The notes: generated from the sequence alone by a model not told the origin. Positions 1-8,464 are shown, counted from the first letter of the stretch. The stretch: 64,000 bases of DNA from Amycolatopsis keratiniphila subsp. keratiniphila (GCF_001620365.2 NZ_LQMT02000039.1:67567-131566), one strand, 5' to 3'. Made by a program: numbers and translations.

Positions 1-1
1 C

Positions 2-790
2 GCCGCCGTCAAGACCGCCGAAACCTGGCAGCTGCCGGAACTGGGCTGGCAGCTCGCCGCCGCGATGTGGCCGCTCTTCCTGCTGCGCAAGCACTATCCG
101 GACTTCCTGGAGGTGAGCCAGGCCGGCGTGCGCTGCGCTCGGGCGTGGGGCAACGCGTCGGCCGAGGCGTTGATGCACAACCGCGCCGGCGCCGCCTGCC
201 GCGGCACCGGCCGGTACGACGAAGCCGTCTCCCACTACGAGGCCGGACGCGAAGCGGCGCGGAAGGCCGGGAACGAGGTCGTCGAGATCCGGTCGGTGGA
301 AGGGCTCGGCCTGGTCGCGCTGGCGCAGGGCAGGCTCGACGACGCGGTGCGGTGGTTCACCGAAGACCATCGCCTGAGCGAAGGCCAGAACCGCACGCAC
401 GACATCGGGCTCGCGCTGATCAACCTCGGCTCGACCCAGCTCAAGGCCGGACGGCCGGAACCCGCGATCGAGCACCTCGCCGGCGCACGCGAAGTGCTGT
501 CCGCCGACCCCTACAACGTGGCCCGCGCCCGGACCGAACTCGGCCGCGCCCTCACCGCGACCGGGGATCTCGCGGCCGCCCGGACCGAACTCGAAGCGTC
601 GCTGGCCACCATGGAGGCCAGCGGGTCGAGGTTCGAGGTGGCCAGGGCACTGGCCGCGTTCGGCGAGGTCGCCGAGGCGGAGGGCGACACCGACGAGGCT
701 CGGCGGTACTACGACCGGGCGTTGCCCATCCTCGTCGGCCTCGGCCGCCCGGAGGCTGACGCTCTGCGCACACGACTGGAACGGCTGTGA
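2..790 (+). CDS. C-terminal part of a TPR-repeat protein (5' end outside window)
   Basis: The frame is already open at base 2 and ends in TGA at 788-790, so only the last 262 residues are visible. The ATG at 65 is probably internal, because the frame before it (AAVKTAETWQLPELG) reads as the same helical protein. What is seen is a series of tetratricopeptide-type helix pairs of about 40 residues, for example GRYDEAVSHYEAGREAA, GRLDDAVRWF and GDTDEARRYYDRAL. In actinomycetes such a tail commonly closes NB-ARC/AfsR-type or LuxR-type regulators, where it mediates protein contacts. The effector domain lies outside the window, so the class cannot be decided. The next gene is convergent. Confidence 0.8.
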   Translation, partial: AAVKTAETWQLPELGWQLAAAMWPLFLLRKHYPDFLEVSQAGVRCARAWGNASAEALMHNRAGAACRGTGRYDEAVSHYEAGREAARKAGNEVVEIRSVEGLGLVALAQGRLDDAVRWFTEDHRLSEGQNRTHDIGLALINLGSTQLKAGRPEPAIEHLAGAREVLSADPYNVARARTELGRALTATGDLAAARTELEASLATMEASGSRFEVARALAAFGEVAEAEGDTDEARRYYDRALPILVGLGRPEADALRTRLERL

Positions 791-796
791 ACCCAA

Positions 797-812
797 GGCA
801 CCGATCGGTGCC
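797..812 (+). terminator. 16-bp perfect palindrome just after the TPR gene
   Basis: GGCACCGATCGGTGCC is a perfect palindrome starting 7 bases after the stop codon. There is no T-run after it, so its role as a transcription end is inferred only from its position. Confidence 0.35.
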
Positions 813-956
813 CGGCGACCGAGTGAACGCACCGATGTGAATGACGCAGCGTAGCTGCAAGTTGCACATTCGGGGGAGCATTAGGCCGAGAGAAGTGATT
901 AGCCCGGGCGAATTCGTCACCGTTTGATCGGCGAATTCGGACAAGCGACGAACGGT

Positions 957-975
957 CATTCGCCGTCGGCGAATG
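957..975 (-). terminator. Small hairpin downstream of the phosphotransferase gene
   Basis: CATTCGCC and GGCGAATG form perfect 8-bp arms around GTC, 28 bases beyond the end of the minus-strand phosphotransferase gene. Upstream, GCGAATTCG occurs twice (near 909 and 931). A weak terminator is the simplest reading. Confidence 0.35.
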
Positions 976-1002
976 CACGTGCAGATGCCTTTCCCGGGTG
1001 AG

Positions 1003-1941
1003 TCAGCGATACCGGTTCCAGCGCGCGCCGGTGTGTCCGTGCCGCAGATCGTTCAATCGTTTTCGCAGCTCATCCCGCACGCTGGGATGACTCCGGAGAA
1101 TGGGGAGAACACTCGTCGTGAGCTTCAGTTCACGGATCGCGCGCAGTACCGAGAAGCCGGACCACGTCGTCACGTCGAATCCGTACCGCTGCGCGAACAC
1201 GCGATAGCGGGCCGGGGGATCACCGAACCGTTCATGGCCGACGGCGAGCGGCGTCAGATCCCATTCCGGCGGCCCGACACAGGACGAATCGAAATCACAC
1301 AGCACCGGCCCGTCCGGTCCGGGGATCACGTTCCCGGTGTGCGCGTCCCCGTGGACGAGGCCCCTGGGCAGGGGGAAGTCGAGGTCCACGAGCGCGGCTT
1401 CGACCTCGGCGCAGCGTTCGAGCAGGAACCGCCGGTCGCCCTCGTCCAGCTCTTCCGCGTCCGAAACGCGGGCGCGGACCGCGGCGAGCGGCGCCCATTC
1501 GGCGAGCCCCTCGGGCGGCGGCAGCGCGTGGACCTGGCGCAGCAGCCCGGCGAGGTCCGCCGACTTCGCCTTCCGGCCGGTCTCGGGCACCTTCCACCAG
1601 ACCGTCACGAGATGTTCGCCGACCGGCAGCGGCTGGTCGAGCCCGGGAACGAGGCGGATGGCGGGCACCGCGTGCCGTTCGAAGTGCCGCGCGACCCGCA
1701 CGACCGTGCCGACGCGATGCCGCAGGCGGGTGGAGCCGACGATCCGGACGACGAACGGCGCGCTCGCCAGCGCGTAGACGGCGTTGTTGGTGAACCTCAG
1801 CAGGCGGGCGCCTTCGGGGTCGACGCCCAGCAGATCGCACGTCCGCCCGAGGGCGTCGCGCAGGATGCCGGGCGTGAACCGGCCGCCCGGTCCGGTCGGC
1901 TCAGGCGGCGTAGAAGGAGTTGAGGCGGTCGGCGAGGTCAC
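1003..1941 (-). CDS. Aminoglycoside phosphotransferase/choline kinase-fold protein
   Basis: This is a 312-residue protein of the APH (PF01636-type) fold, which transfers a phosphate from ATP to a small hydroxylated substrate. The Brenner-type catalytic motif HGDAHTGN is at residues 197-204 and the metal-binding DFD at 216-218; length fits the family. The usual N-terminal kinase lobe is compact. The GTG at 1941 overlaps the end of the upstream regulator gene by 41 bases, and the first 20 residues are low-complexity Thr/Pro/Ser, so the real start could be further in. The pair is probably co-transcribed. Substrate is unknown: antibiotic resistance is possible but many family members act on sugars, choline or homoserine. 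Confidence 0.85.
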   Translation of the reverse strand: MTSPTASTPSTPPEPTGPGGRFTPGILRDALGRTCDLLGVDPEGARLLRFTNNAVYALASAPFVVRIVGSTRLRHRVGTVVRVARHFERHAVPAIRLVPGLDQPLPVGEHLVTVWWKVPETGRKAKSADLAGLLRQVHALPPPEGLAEWAPLAAVRARVSDAEELDEGDRRFLLERCAEVEAALVDLDFPLPRGLVHGDAHTGNVIPGPDGPVLCDFDSSCVGPPEWDLTPLAVGHERFGDPPARYRVFAQRYGFDVTTWSGFSVLRAIRELKLTTSVLPILRSHPSVRDELRKRLNDLRHGHTGARWNRYR

Positions 1942-3313
1942 GGGCGTCCGCGTTGTTCCGGCGGCGCTCCGCCTCGACCTGCAGTGGCCGCATCCGGTCC
2001 TTCACCCGCTCGGACTTGATGCCCTCGGCACAGTCGACGGCCTTCGAGCCCACCTTGGCGCCGTGGTCGAGATCGCCTTCGAGCAGGTGGTTCGTGGCCA
2101 GGGCACTGAGCATGAACGTCTTGCTGCGGGCCATGTCGTCGGTGTAGGACTCGACGGCCTTGGTCAGCGCCGGGATCGCGTACTTGGTGTGCTCGGCGTT
2201 CTTCGACGCGAGCACGGTGTGCACGGTGCCGATCATGGCGTAGACGTCGGTCTCGGTGAAGAACTTGACCCAGGATTCGGCCTCGGCCAGGTTCGCGCGG
2301 GCGAACTTGTCCTTGCTCCGGCCGAGCAGCTTCACGGCCTGTTCCTCGTTGCCCATCATCGCGTAGGCCCAGGCCTCGTTGGCGCAGAGCACGGCGACCG
2401 CCAGCTCGGAGCCCGATTCCTGAGCGGCGATCTGGCCGAGCTGGAACAGTTTCAGCGCGTCGTTGGGGGCGTCCTGGTGCAGGTAGACGCGGCCCATCCG
2501 GTAGAGGACGTTGGCGACCAGCGGGTGGTTGTCGCCCTGTTTGGCCAGGTCCAGCGCGTTCGCGAAATGTCCGCGAGCGGAATCCATGAGTCCGGTGTCG
2601 AAGGACGTCCAGCCTGCCAGGCTGTGCAGGTCGGCGAGGGCGACGTACAGGCGGTTCTTGACCATCTCGGTGCCGCTGGACTCGAGCATCTGCTGTCCCC
2701 AGGACAGCTGCGCGACCACGGCGTCGCGGCAGAAACCGCCGCCGTACTGGTAGTCGAGGGACCGGAGCGCTCTGGTCGCGGCTTCCACCTGGCGGACGTC
2801 GGTCATGCCGATCCGCCCGGGGGCGGGCGTCTTCGCGGGCCCCGCCGACCACGTACCCGATTCCGGACCGAACACCGCCGCACCCATCGTGACCTGGGCG
2901 GCGTGCGCGAGGAACCTCCGTCGCTTCACGGACTCGTCCTCCTCCGCCTGCTGGCCGTCGGCAGCACCGACGACCTTTATCGCTGTCGCCTCGTCATAGG
3001 CGAGACCCATGTATCCCCTGGGGACACCAAGGCCGTCAGCGATGCGGGTGAGCACGTCGTACGCCATCACCTGGCGACCCTTGAGGATCTCGGACACCTC
3101 GGACTGCGACTGGCCGGTCATCGCGGCGATCTGACGCTGCGAAACACCGTGCTTGCGCAACAGCCGGTACACCGACGAGATCTCCCGGGCGGCCAGCGCG
3201 GCTCGCATCTCCGGGTGCTCCCAGGCGTCCGATGGCACGGGGTGACTCTGGCGACCCGAACCGCTTGCAGCGTCCGAGCCGGCGACAGCGCCGCCACCGA
3301 TACTGGCGTCCAT
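1901..3313 (-). CDS. XRE-family regulator with C-terminal TPR-like repeats
   Basis: This 470-residue regulator has a Cro/C1-type helix-turn-helix at about residues 48-105 (VSQRQIAAMTGQSQSEVSEI) followed by a long helical repeat region to the end. The linker carries KRRRFLAHAAQ, which resembles a twin-arginine-like stretch, but it is internal and is not taken as a signal. This XRE-TPR layout is widespread in Streptomyces and Pseudonocardiaceae as a cytoplasmic transcription factor. The ATG at 3313 opens a protein with a 35-residue Gly/Ala/Ser-rich extension before the folded part. It is divergent from two small genes starting at 3632, and its last 41 bases overlap the phosphotransferase gene. 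Confidence 0.85.
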   Translation of the reverse strand: MDASIGGGAVAGSDAASGSGRQSHPVPSDAWEHPEMRAALAAREISSVYRLLRKHGVSQRQIAAMTGQSQSEVSEILKGRQVMAYDVLTRIADGLGVPRGYMGLAYDEATAIKVVGAADGQQAEEDESVKRRRFLAHAAQVTMGAAVFGPESGTWSAGPAKTPAPGRIGMTDVRQVEAATRALRSLDYQYGGGFCRDAVVAQLSWGQQMLESSGTEMVKNRLYVALADLHSLAGWTSFDTGLMDSARGHFANALDLAKQGDNHPLVANVLYRMGRVYLHQDAPNDALKLFQLGQIAAQESGSELAVAVLCANEAWAYAMMGNEEQAVKLLGRSKDKFARANLAEAESWVKFFTETDVYAMIGTVHTVLASKNAEHTKYAIPALTKAVESYTDDMARSKTFMLSALATNHLLEGDLDHGAKVGSKAVDCAEGIKSERVKDRMRPLQVEAERRRNNADARDLADRLNSFYAA

Positions 3314-3631
3314 TGCGCCCCCTCACAGTTCCGTTGGGGTCGAGAAACAGCGTAGGCACACCTATTCAACCGTGCGAAACACCGGATCGCCCGTCGTGAT
3401 CGGCCCGGCAGAAGTCGTTTGACCGCTTACCGTGAAACCTCGTCCGGTCACCGCTATGACGGCGGTTCGACCTTCTATCGCACTCGGTTTCACATCACTG
3501 TAGTTGTCAGATCTCCGTGACCGACCGGCCACCGGCCGCGATCACAGAGAGCTACCAAGTCTCCGAACCCCCTACAGGTGCGGACACGCGGATACGAAGA
3601 CGACGTGGAACGAGAGAGCGGAGAAGAGCCA
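3314..3631. promoter_or_regulatory. Divergent intergenic region between XRE-TPR gene and small genes
   Basis: About 318 bases separate the divergent starts at 3313 and 3632, and I see no gene in them. TGTAGT (3497-3502) is a possible -10 for the rightward genes. CGGTCACCGCTATGACGGC near 3445 is weakly dyad-like. Both promoters, and probably the binding site of the XRE regulator, should lie here, but no operator stands out by eye. Confidence 0.4.
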
Positions 3632-4006
3632 GTGGAGTTCGTGGACTCGATCGCAACAGGCTCCATCACCGCGGGACGGCCCGGTATGGCCACGCGCCAC
3701 CTGCGTGCGGCCGGCCCCGCCGGTCAGCAGACGGTCGCCGTCGCCCCCGGCGCGAACCGTCCGGTCTCCCCTTCCGCCCCGGTCGACCCCCGTACCGCGA
3801 GTGTGCGCCGTTACGAAGGCGGACAGCTGGTCTGGCGGGTGCAGTGCGGCGATCTCATCAGCCGCGAACGCGCCGTCACCGTGTTCGTCGAAGACAACCA
3901 GGTGGTTCTCGTCTCGCCGCCAGGAGAGACCGCGCGCCTGACGTCCGGCCAGCTCGGGCAGCTCCGGGCAGCGCTCAACGAAGCCGCCAAAATGGCGGAA
4001 AGGTAA
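3632..4006 (+). CDS. Small conserved protein of unknown function beside the XRE regulator
   Basis: I do not recognise this protein, which is about 124 residues. GTG at 3632 is preferred because GGAG sits at 3620-3623 with proper spacing; in-frame GTGs at 3578 and 3605 would add up to 18 residues. The N-terminal 70 residues are Ala/Pro/Gly-rich and look disordered. The C-terminal half is a compact alpha/beta segment (VRRYEGGQLVWRVQCGDLI, then FVEDNQVVLVSPPGET and an Ala-rich helix). The next gene starts 13 bases downstream, so the two form an operon divergent from the XRE-TPR regulator, an arrangement that suggests a partner of that regulator. No enzyme motif is visible. Confidence 0.65.
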   Translation: MEFVDSIATGSITAGRPGMATRHLRAAGPAGQQTVAVAPGANRPVSPSAPVDPRTASVRRYEGGQLVWRVQCGDLISRERAVTVFVEDNQVVLVSPPGETARLTSGQLGQLRAALNEAAKMAER

Positions 4007-4019
4007 CGGTGAGTTCTCC

Positions 4020-4433
4020 GTGGATCAGGTCCTAGGGCAAGTTCTCCGCAACGCGGTTTGGGAACGCCTCGACATGCTCTCCGATCTCGCGAACCGGGCC
4101 GACGCGCAGTCGCTCGTCTCGGTCGCCCGCTCGGAGCTCCCCCGGCTCGCCGAAGGCTGGCGCGCGATGCTCCAAGCGCACGAGCCCGACGAGCGCGGGG
4201 ACTGCCCCACCTGCTCGACCCGCTGGCACAAGTGCAAGGCCCCCTGCTCGGTATGGCAGGTCGCGCACGAGCACCTGGTCGCCGGTGGCCTCGCCCCGCA
4301 GCAGATCGCGGCCACCCAGGACCACCGGCGCGAAAGCCGCCGCCGCGTCCCGGGGCAGAGCCGCGGCGTGAGCCCGGCCGAAACCACCGGCAGGCACGCG
4401 CTGGTCAACCCGCGTCGTCCCATCACAGCCTGA
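4020..4433 (+). CDS. Small Cys-rich (zinc-finger-like) protein of unknown function
   Basis: This 137-residue protein starts at GTG 4020, 13 bases after the preceding gene, with which it forms an operon. The N-terminal 60 residues are helical (NAVWERLDMLSDLANRADAQ). A Cys/His cluster follows, CPTCSTRWHKCKAPC at about residues 62-76, giving four Cys and one His in a spacing that could hold zinc or a metal cluster. The C-terminal 45 residues are Arg/Pro-rich and probably disordered. I cannot name the family. It may act with the neighbouring XRE regulator; this is inference from position only. Confidence 0.65.
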   Translation: MDQVLGQVLRNAVWERLDMLSDLANRADAQSLVSVARSELPRLAEGWRAMLQAHEPDERGDCPTCSTRWHKCKAPCSVWQVAHEHLVAGGLAPQQIAATQDHRRESRRRVPGQSRGVSPAETTGRHALVNPRRPITA

Positions 4434-4744
4434 AAGACCGGCGAGTGAACGGCGGTCCGAGCAGCCCCCTCGGCAACCACGCCACGATCTCGCCTTCGCC
4501 GGCGGCGGTTCGCGCGTACCCCCGAACGCGACGAACCGCTCTCGGTAATCACTCCGGTCCCCACCGCGATTAATCGAAAATTATCGGCAGAACACCTAGC
4601 GAAGGCAGTAATCGGTCGCTAGGTTGATGATCACAAACGCAGCGCGATACCTGCCCCGGAGCGCGCTGCCATCCCCCGAACCCCGCGGGCCGGTGCCGTT
4701 GCACTCCCCTCCCCCGACCGGCACCGGTCCGCGGTCTCCAACCT
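4434..4744. other. Convergent intergenic stretch with hairpins
   Basis: About 310 bases without a gene lie between convergent genes. An AT-richer pocket (4567-4585, containing CGATTAATCG) is followed by a 9-bp inverted repeat, ACCTAGCGA (4594-4602) and TCGCTAGGT (4616-4624), which could end the rightward operon. A longer hairpin at 4683-4734 is listed separately. Confidence 0.45.
4683..4734 (-). terminator. GC-rich hairpin terminating the MFS/GH1 operon
   Basis: The 16-base arms at 4683-4698 and 4719-4734 are complementary except at one position, separated by a 20-base C-rich loop. The hairpin starts 10 bases after the stop of the minus-strand transporter gene. No T-run follows, which is usual for actinobacterial terminators. 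Confidence 0.5.
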
Positions 4745-6001
4745 TCAGCTGACGCCCTTCACCCGCGTGACCAATACCGCGGCGATGACGGTGGACAGCG
4801 CCGAAGCCGCGAAGAGGCTCGGATATCCGCCCAGGTAGGCCAAAATCGGCGCGGTCAGCATCGGCGCCACCACCTGCGGCAGCGAGTTCGCGATGTTGAT
4901 GACCCCGAGGTCCTTCGCCCGGTCCTGCGCGGTGGGCAGCACCTGCGTGAGCATCGCCAGCGCGACGGCCATGTACGCGCCGAAACCGACTCCCAGCAAC
5001 GGTGACGCCGCCAGCGCGGCCGTCCAGTTCTGCCAGGCGACCAGCAGCCCCGCGGCGACGGCCATCACCGCCGACGCGGCGAGCACGTAAGGCTTGCGGC
5101 GTCCCGATTTGTCGGAGAAGTGCCCGGCGATGAGCGCGCCGACGACGAGCGCCGCGCCGTAGAGGCCCATCATGATCAGCAGTCCGGTGTCCGGGTCTTC
5201 GTAGTGCACCGCGTCCTTGAGGAAGAACAACAGGTACAGCGTCCCGAAGGCGTTGCCGAGGTTGATCATGAAGTGACACCCCCACGCCCAGGCGAAATCC
5301 GGATGCCTGCGCGGGGAGATCCACAGATTCGCGAGCACGTCCCGGAGACGGGCGGACGGCCGGAACGCGACCGGCAGCCGCGCGTCCGGCGTGCGCAGGA
5401 CGAACGCCGCCGCGCCCGTCAGTACGACGGCCGCGCACACCGCGTACCCGAGCGGGAGTCCGGCGAGGTCGAGCATCACCACGACCACCACCGCGCCGAG
5501 CACGGTCCCGAGCATCTGGGCGATGCCGACCAGCCCGCCGACCTGAGCGCGCTGGGGTACGGGCACCCGGTCGGCGATGGCCGACACCAGCATCGCGAGC
5601 ATCCCGTTCAGTCCCGCCTGGACCAGGCACCAGCCGAGCACCATGACCGTGACGTTCGGGGCGAACGCGAGGACGAGCAGTCCGGCGGCGGCGACCGCGG
5701 CGCCGGCCGCCGTCCACGGATGACGGCGGCCGCGGGCGGAACAGGTCCGGTCGGACAGCAGTCCGACGGCCGGGTTGGCGATCAGCGCGACGAGCGCGCC
5801 GATCCCGGTGACCAGGCTGAACACGGCTTCTTTGTCGGCGGCGTCCAGCAGTTCGGCCTGTTTGGGCAGAAGGACCTGGATGGGAGCGTAGATCCCCAGC
5901 CAGAGCGCGATGTTCGCGAAGAACAGCAGGCTCATCCATCCGGCGCGGACCCTGGCGACCGGCTCGGCGAGCGCCTCGGGCAGGTCCCGGACCTCACTCA
6001 T
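4745..6001 (-). CDS. MFS transporter (sugar/glycoside-type), 12-TM
   Basis: This 418-residue integral membrane protein has about 12 hydrophobic segments. Residues 60-90 carry the major facilitator loop 2-3 signature (NPAVGLLSDRTCSARGRRHP, a variant of G-x-L-x-D-R-x-GRR), and the second half carries a similar loop (GHFSDKSGRRKP), as in proton-driven secondary carriers. The two halves are joined by a central cytoplasmic loop (FRPSARLRDVLANLW). Its start overlaps the end of the beta-glucosidase gene by 8 bases, so the two are translationally coupled; it therefore probably imports a beta-glycoside or exports a product of it. The loop signature resembles the GPH/MFS_2 sugar carriers, but specificity cannot be read. 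Confidence 0.85.
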   Translation of the reverse strand: MSEVRDLPEALAEPVARVRAGWMSLLFFANIALWLGIYAPIQVLLPKQAELLDAADKEAVFSLVTGIGALVALIANPAVGLLSDRTCSARGRRHPWTAAGAAVAAAGLLVLAFAPNVTVMVLGWCLVQAGLNGMLAMLVSAIADRVPVPQRAQVGGLVGIAQMLGTVLGAVVVVVMLDLAGLPLGYAVCAAVVLTGAAAFVLRTPDARLPVAFRPSARLRDVLANLWISPRRHPDFAWAWGCHFMINLGNAFGTLYLLFFLKDAVHYEDPDTGLLIMMGLYGAALVVGALIAGHFSDKSGRRKPYVLAASAVMAVAAGLLVAWQNWTAALAASPLLGVGFGAYMAVALAMLTQVLPTAQDRAKDLGVINIANSLPQVVAPMLTAPILAYLGGYPSLFAASALSTVIAAVLVTRVKGVS

Positions 6002-7316
6002 GGCGGATCAGTTCCCGGTACCAGCCGAAGGAATCCTTCGGCGTGCGCTTCTGCGTCTCGTAATCGATGTGCACCAGGCCGAAGCGCGGCTGGTAGCCCT
6101 TCGACCATTCGAAGTTGTCCATCAGGGACCAGACGAAGTACCCGCGGACGTCGACGCCGGCGTCCATCGCTTCGCGCACCGCGACCAGGTGACTGTCGAG
6201 GAAGTCGATGCGTTCCTGGTCGTGGACGTGGCCGTCTTCGGCGACGACGTCGTCGAAACTGCAGCCGTTTTCGGTGATGTAGACGGGCGGGAGGTGCTCG
6301 CGGTAGCGCTCGTGGAAGCCGACGAGCAGATCGCGCAGCCCATGCGGGACGATCGGCGAATCGTTGGTGGTCATGGGATAGCCCTCGATCGCGCGAAGCT
6401 CGAAGGGCAGCGGATTGCCTTCGCCGGGCGCGGCGACGCCCTGCGGCTCGTAGTAATTCACCCCGTAGAAGTCGAGGGGCTGCGCGATGGTCGGCAGATC
6501 GTCGGCGAAACCGGCCGGGAGATGCGCGACGACTTGTTCGGGATATCGGCCGAGCAGCACCGGATCCGCGTAAGTGCGATTGATGAGGGCGTCGATCCAT
6601 TCGCCGGCGGCCTTGTCCTCCGGCGAATCGGTGGCGGGCCAGATCGGCGAATGATTGTTGGCCGTGCCGACGCTGCGGGCACCGGCCGCGCGCAGCGCCT
6701 GGACCGCGAGACCGTGCGCGAGATTCTGGTAGTGAGCGGTGGGCAGGGCGTCGAGCAGGAGGGTCTTGCCGGGCGCGTACTCGCCGATCGCGTAGCCGAA
6801 GATCGACATGACCATGGGCTCGTTGAGCGGGATCCACATTTTCACCCGATCGGAGAACCGTTCGCCCACGATGGCGGCGTACTCCCCGAACCGTTCGGCG
6901 GTATCACGGGAGAGCCAGCCGCCCTTGTCTTCGAGCGCCTGTGGGAGGTCCCAGTGGAAGAGCGTCCCGGCAGGCGCGATGCCGGCGGCGCAGACTTCGT
7001 CGAGCAATTTGTCATAGAAGGCAAGGCCTTCGGCGTTGGGCTTGCCTTCACCGTCGGGCTGGATCCGGGGCCAGGCGAAGGACATGCGGTAGGCGCCGAC
7101 GCCGAGTCCGGCCATGAGCGCGATGTCCTCGGAGTAGCGGTGGAAGTGATCGGCCGCTACCTTGGCGTGCTCAGCCCGCGCGATCTTTCCCTCCGTTTCG
7201 GTGAACGTGTCCCAAATGGACTGTCCCCGGCCGCCTTCACCGGTCGCCCCCTCGATCTGGAAGGCGGAGGTCGATACACCCCACAGGAATTCGGACGGGA
7301 AGGTCGGATTCTCCAC
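5994..7316 (-). CDS. Glycoside hydrolase family 1 beta-glucosidase
   Basis: This 440-residue cytoplasmic retaining beta-glycosidase of clan GH-A shows all GH1 marks: the N-terminal FLWGVSTSAFQIEG, the acid/base Glu166 in LNEP, the nucleophile Glu349 in ITENG, and the sugar-binding W-S-L-x-D-N-F-E-W segment near residue 400. There is no signal peptide, so it acts on imported substrate. GTG at 7316 gives the standard N-terminus (MENPTFPSEFLWG). It is the first gene of a two-gene operon with the MFS carrier, and is divergent from a TetR-type gene that is a likely local repressor. Substrate could be cellobiose or plant aryl-glucosides. Confidence 0.93.
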   Translation of the reverse strand: MENPTFPSEFLWGVSTSAFQIEGATGEGGRGQSIWDTFTETEGKIARAEHAKVAADHFHRYSEDIALMAGLGVGAYRMSFAWPRIQPDGEGKPNAEGLAFYDKLLDEVCAAGIAPAGTLFHWDLPQALEDKGGWLSRDTAERFGEYAAIVGERFSDRVKMWIPLNEPMVMSIFGYAIGEYAPGKTLLLDALPTAHYQNLAHGLAVQALRAAGARSVGTANNHSPIWPATDSPEDKAAGEWIDALINRTYADPVLLGRYPEQVVAHLPAGFADDLPTIAQPLDFYGVNYYEPQGVAAPGEGNPLPFELRAIEGYPMTTNDSPIVPHGLRDLLVGFHERYREHLPPVYITENGCSFDDVVAEDGHVHDQERIDFLDSHLVAVREAMDAGVDVRGYFVWSLMDNFEWSKGYQPRFGLVHIDYETQKRTPKDSFGWYRELIRHE

Positions 7317-7442
7317 CGGCTACGCACCTTTCCTCTTCAGACTCGGCCGAACATGAAAAGTTCTCAGATACTATGCCTTCACTCGACCGGGGGGAACCCT
7401 GTCGGCACGATAAAGTCGCAGATCAGCGAAGGAGGAGCCCGA
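7317..7442. promoter_or_regulatory. Divergent promoter region of beta-glucosidase and TetR genes
   Basis: This 126-base region is AT-richer than its surroundings around 7345-7385. On the minus strand TAGTAT (about 7374-7369) is a good -10 for the beta-glucosidase operon. GAAC (7349-7352) and GTTC (7360-7363) form a short dyad that could be part of an operator. GGAGGAG at 7431-7437 is the Shine-Dalgarno of the TetR gene. Confidence 0.45.
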
Positions 7443-8087
7443 GTGTCCGACATCCAGGCCGCGAAACCGCAAGCGGAGACGACTCCGCTCCGGCGGCAGC
7501 CCGTTCAGCAGCGCAGCGCCAAGCGGGTGGAGCAGATGCTCGACGCCAGCGCCCAGCTGATCGACGAACTCGGTTACGACGCGTTGACGACCACGCTGAT
7601 CGCGAAGCGCGCCGGGGTGGCCGTCGGTTCGCTGTACCAGTTCTTCCCCGACAAGCGGGCCGTGGTGCAGGCGCTGACGCAGCGGAACCTCGAACGGTTC
7701 GTCGCCTCGGTGTCGGAAACCCTGAACGAGCTCGCGCCCGAACACTGGTGGGACGTCGTGGACTCGATCCTCGACATCTACCTCGCGATGCATCGCGAGG
7801 TACCCGGGTTCTCGAAGGTGCACTTCGGTGACGTCGTGGACAGGCAGCTTCTCGACGAGACGCGCGACAACAACGCGGTGATCGTCGACGCGCTCACCGA
7901 CGTGCTCGCCGCGCGGATCCAGTCGCCGCCGGACGACATCCGGTTCGCACTGACGATCGCGAACGAGACGGCCGACGCGCTGCTGAAGCTGGCTTTCCGC
8001 CGGGACCCGCGGGGGGACGAGCGGATCGTGGCGGAGGCGAAGTCGGTGGTGAAGGGTTATTTGGCGAGCAAGTTCGGGGAAGCCTGA
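7443..8087 (+). CDS. TetR-family transcriptional regulator
   Basis: This 214-residue regulator has a TetR N-terminal DNA-binding domain at about residues 20-75: QRSAKRVEQMLDASAQLIDE, then the helix-turn-helix TTTLIAKRAGVAVGSLYQFF and the typical closing PDKRAVVQAL. The C-terminal 130 residues form the variable ligand/dimer domain. GTG at 7443 is chosen because GGAGGAG lies 5-6 bases ahead; the open frame continues far upstream only as a shadow of the beta-glucosidase gene. It is divergent from the GH1/MFS operon and most likely represses it until a sugar-derived ligand binds. Confidence 0.9.
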   Translation: MSDIQAAKPQAETTPLRRQPVQQRSAKRVEQMLDASAQLIDELGYDALTTTLIAKRAGVAVGSLYQFFPDKRAVVQALTQRNLERFVASVSETLNELAPEHWWDVVDSILDIYLAMHREVPGFSKVHFGDVVDRQLLDETRDNNAVIVDALTDVLAARIQSPPDDIRFALTIANETADALLKLAFRRDPRGDERIVAEAKSVVKGYLASKFGEA

Positions 8088-8112
8088 GGGTCACTTCGCT
8101 CGGCCTCCGGCG

Positions 8113-8161
8113 GCTGAAGGACGCTTTCGCCGCATGCGATGCGGTGAAGGACGCCTTCAGC
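8113..8161 (+). terminator. Imperfect stem-loop after the TetR gene
   Basis: GCTGAAGGACGC and the GCCTTCAGC end, with further partial pairing across a GCATGC-type centre, form an imperfect long hairpin 25 bases after the stop. The GTGAAGG/CCTTCA words recur in other terminators of the window (42048, 56303). Confidence 0.5.
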
Positions 8162-8347
8162 CCACGTCCGTCCATTGTGGACTTCCGCGGCGCGGCCCGG
8201 ACGTCCTGAAGGCCCCCTTTGAGACGTTGGACGTCCCAATGGAGGCCTTGCTCCATCCGTGTCCACCGGCGCCCGAACTCGTCGCCCCACCAGTCACACA
8301 AACCCCAGGAACCCCGACCACACTGGCCCTGACCTGGCCTTACCCGG

Positions 8348-8390
8348 TTGTCCACATAAGTTGTCCACACCCACCCACAGTTGTGGACAA
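8348..8390. promoter_or_regulatory. Cluster of three perfect DnaA-box-like 9-mers
   Basis: TTGTCCACA occurs at 8348-8356 and 8361-8369 on the plus strand, and its complement TGTGGACAA at 8382-8390. TTGTCCACA is the preferred DnaA box of high-G+C actinobacteria. The cluster lies in the roughly 400-base gene-free gap 8088-8492 between two convergent genes. It is not the origin by context (no dnaA/dnaN and too few boxes), but it may bind DnaA. Confidence 0.55.
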
Positions 8391-8464
8391 CCTCGCCCCT
8401 CACCCCTCCGAACCCCGTCCCCCGTCGCCCCCTCCCGATACGCTGGTGCGGGGCGCGCCCCCCA

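Noticed and set aside
1003-1941. Proven aminoglycoside-resistance gene
   Set aside because: Only the general APH fold is visible; the family includes many unrelated kinases and no resistance context is present.
5910-7442. Long plus-strand extension of the TetR frame (to 725 residues)
   Set aside because: The added part is antisense to the GH1 gene, whose motifs are intact; a good ribosome site marks the TetR start at 7443.
8341-8400. Chromosomal origin (oriC) at the DnaA-box cluster
   Set aside because: Only three boxes, no AT-rich unwinding region, no dnaA or dnaN nearby; gene order places the origin beyond the right end.
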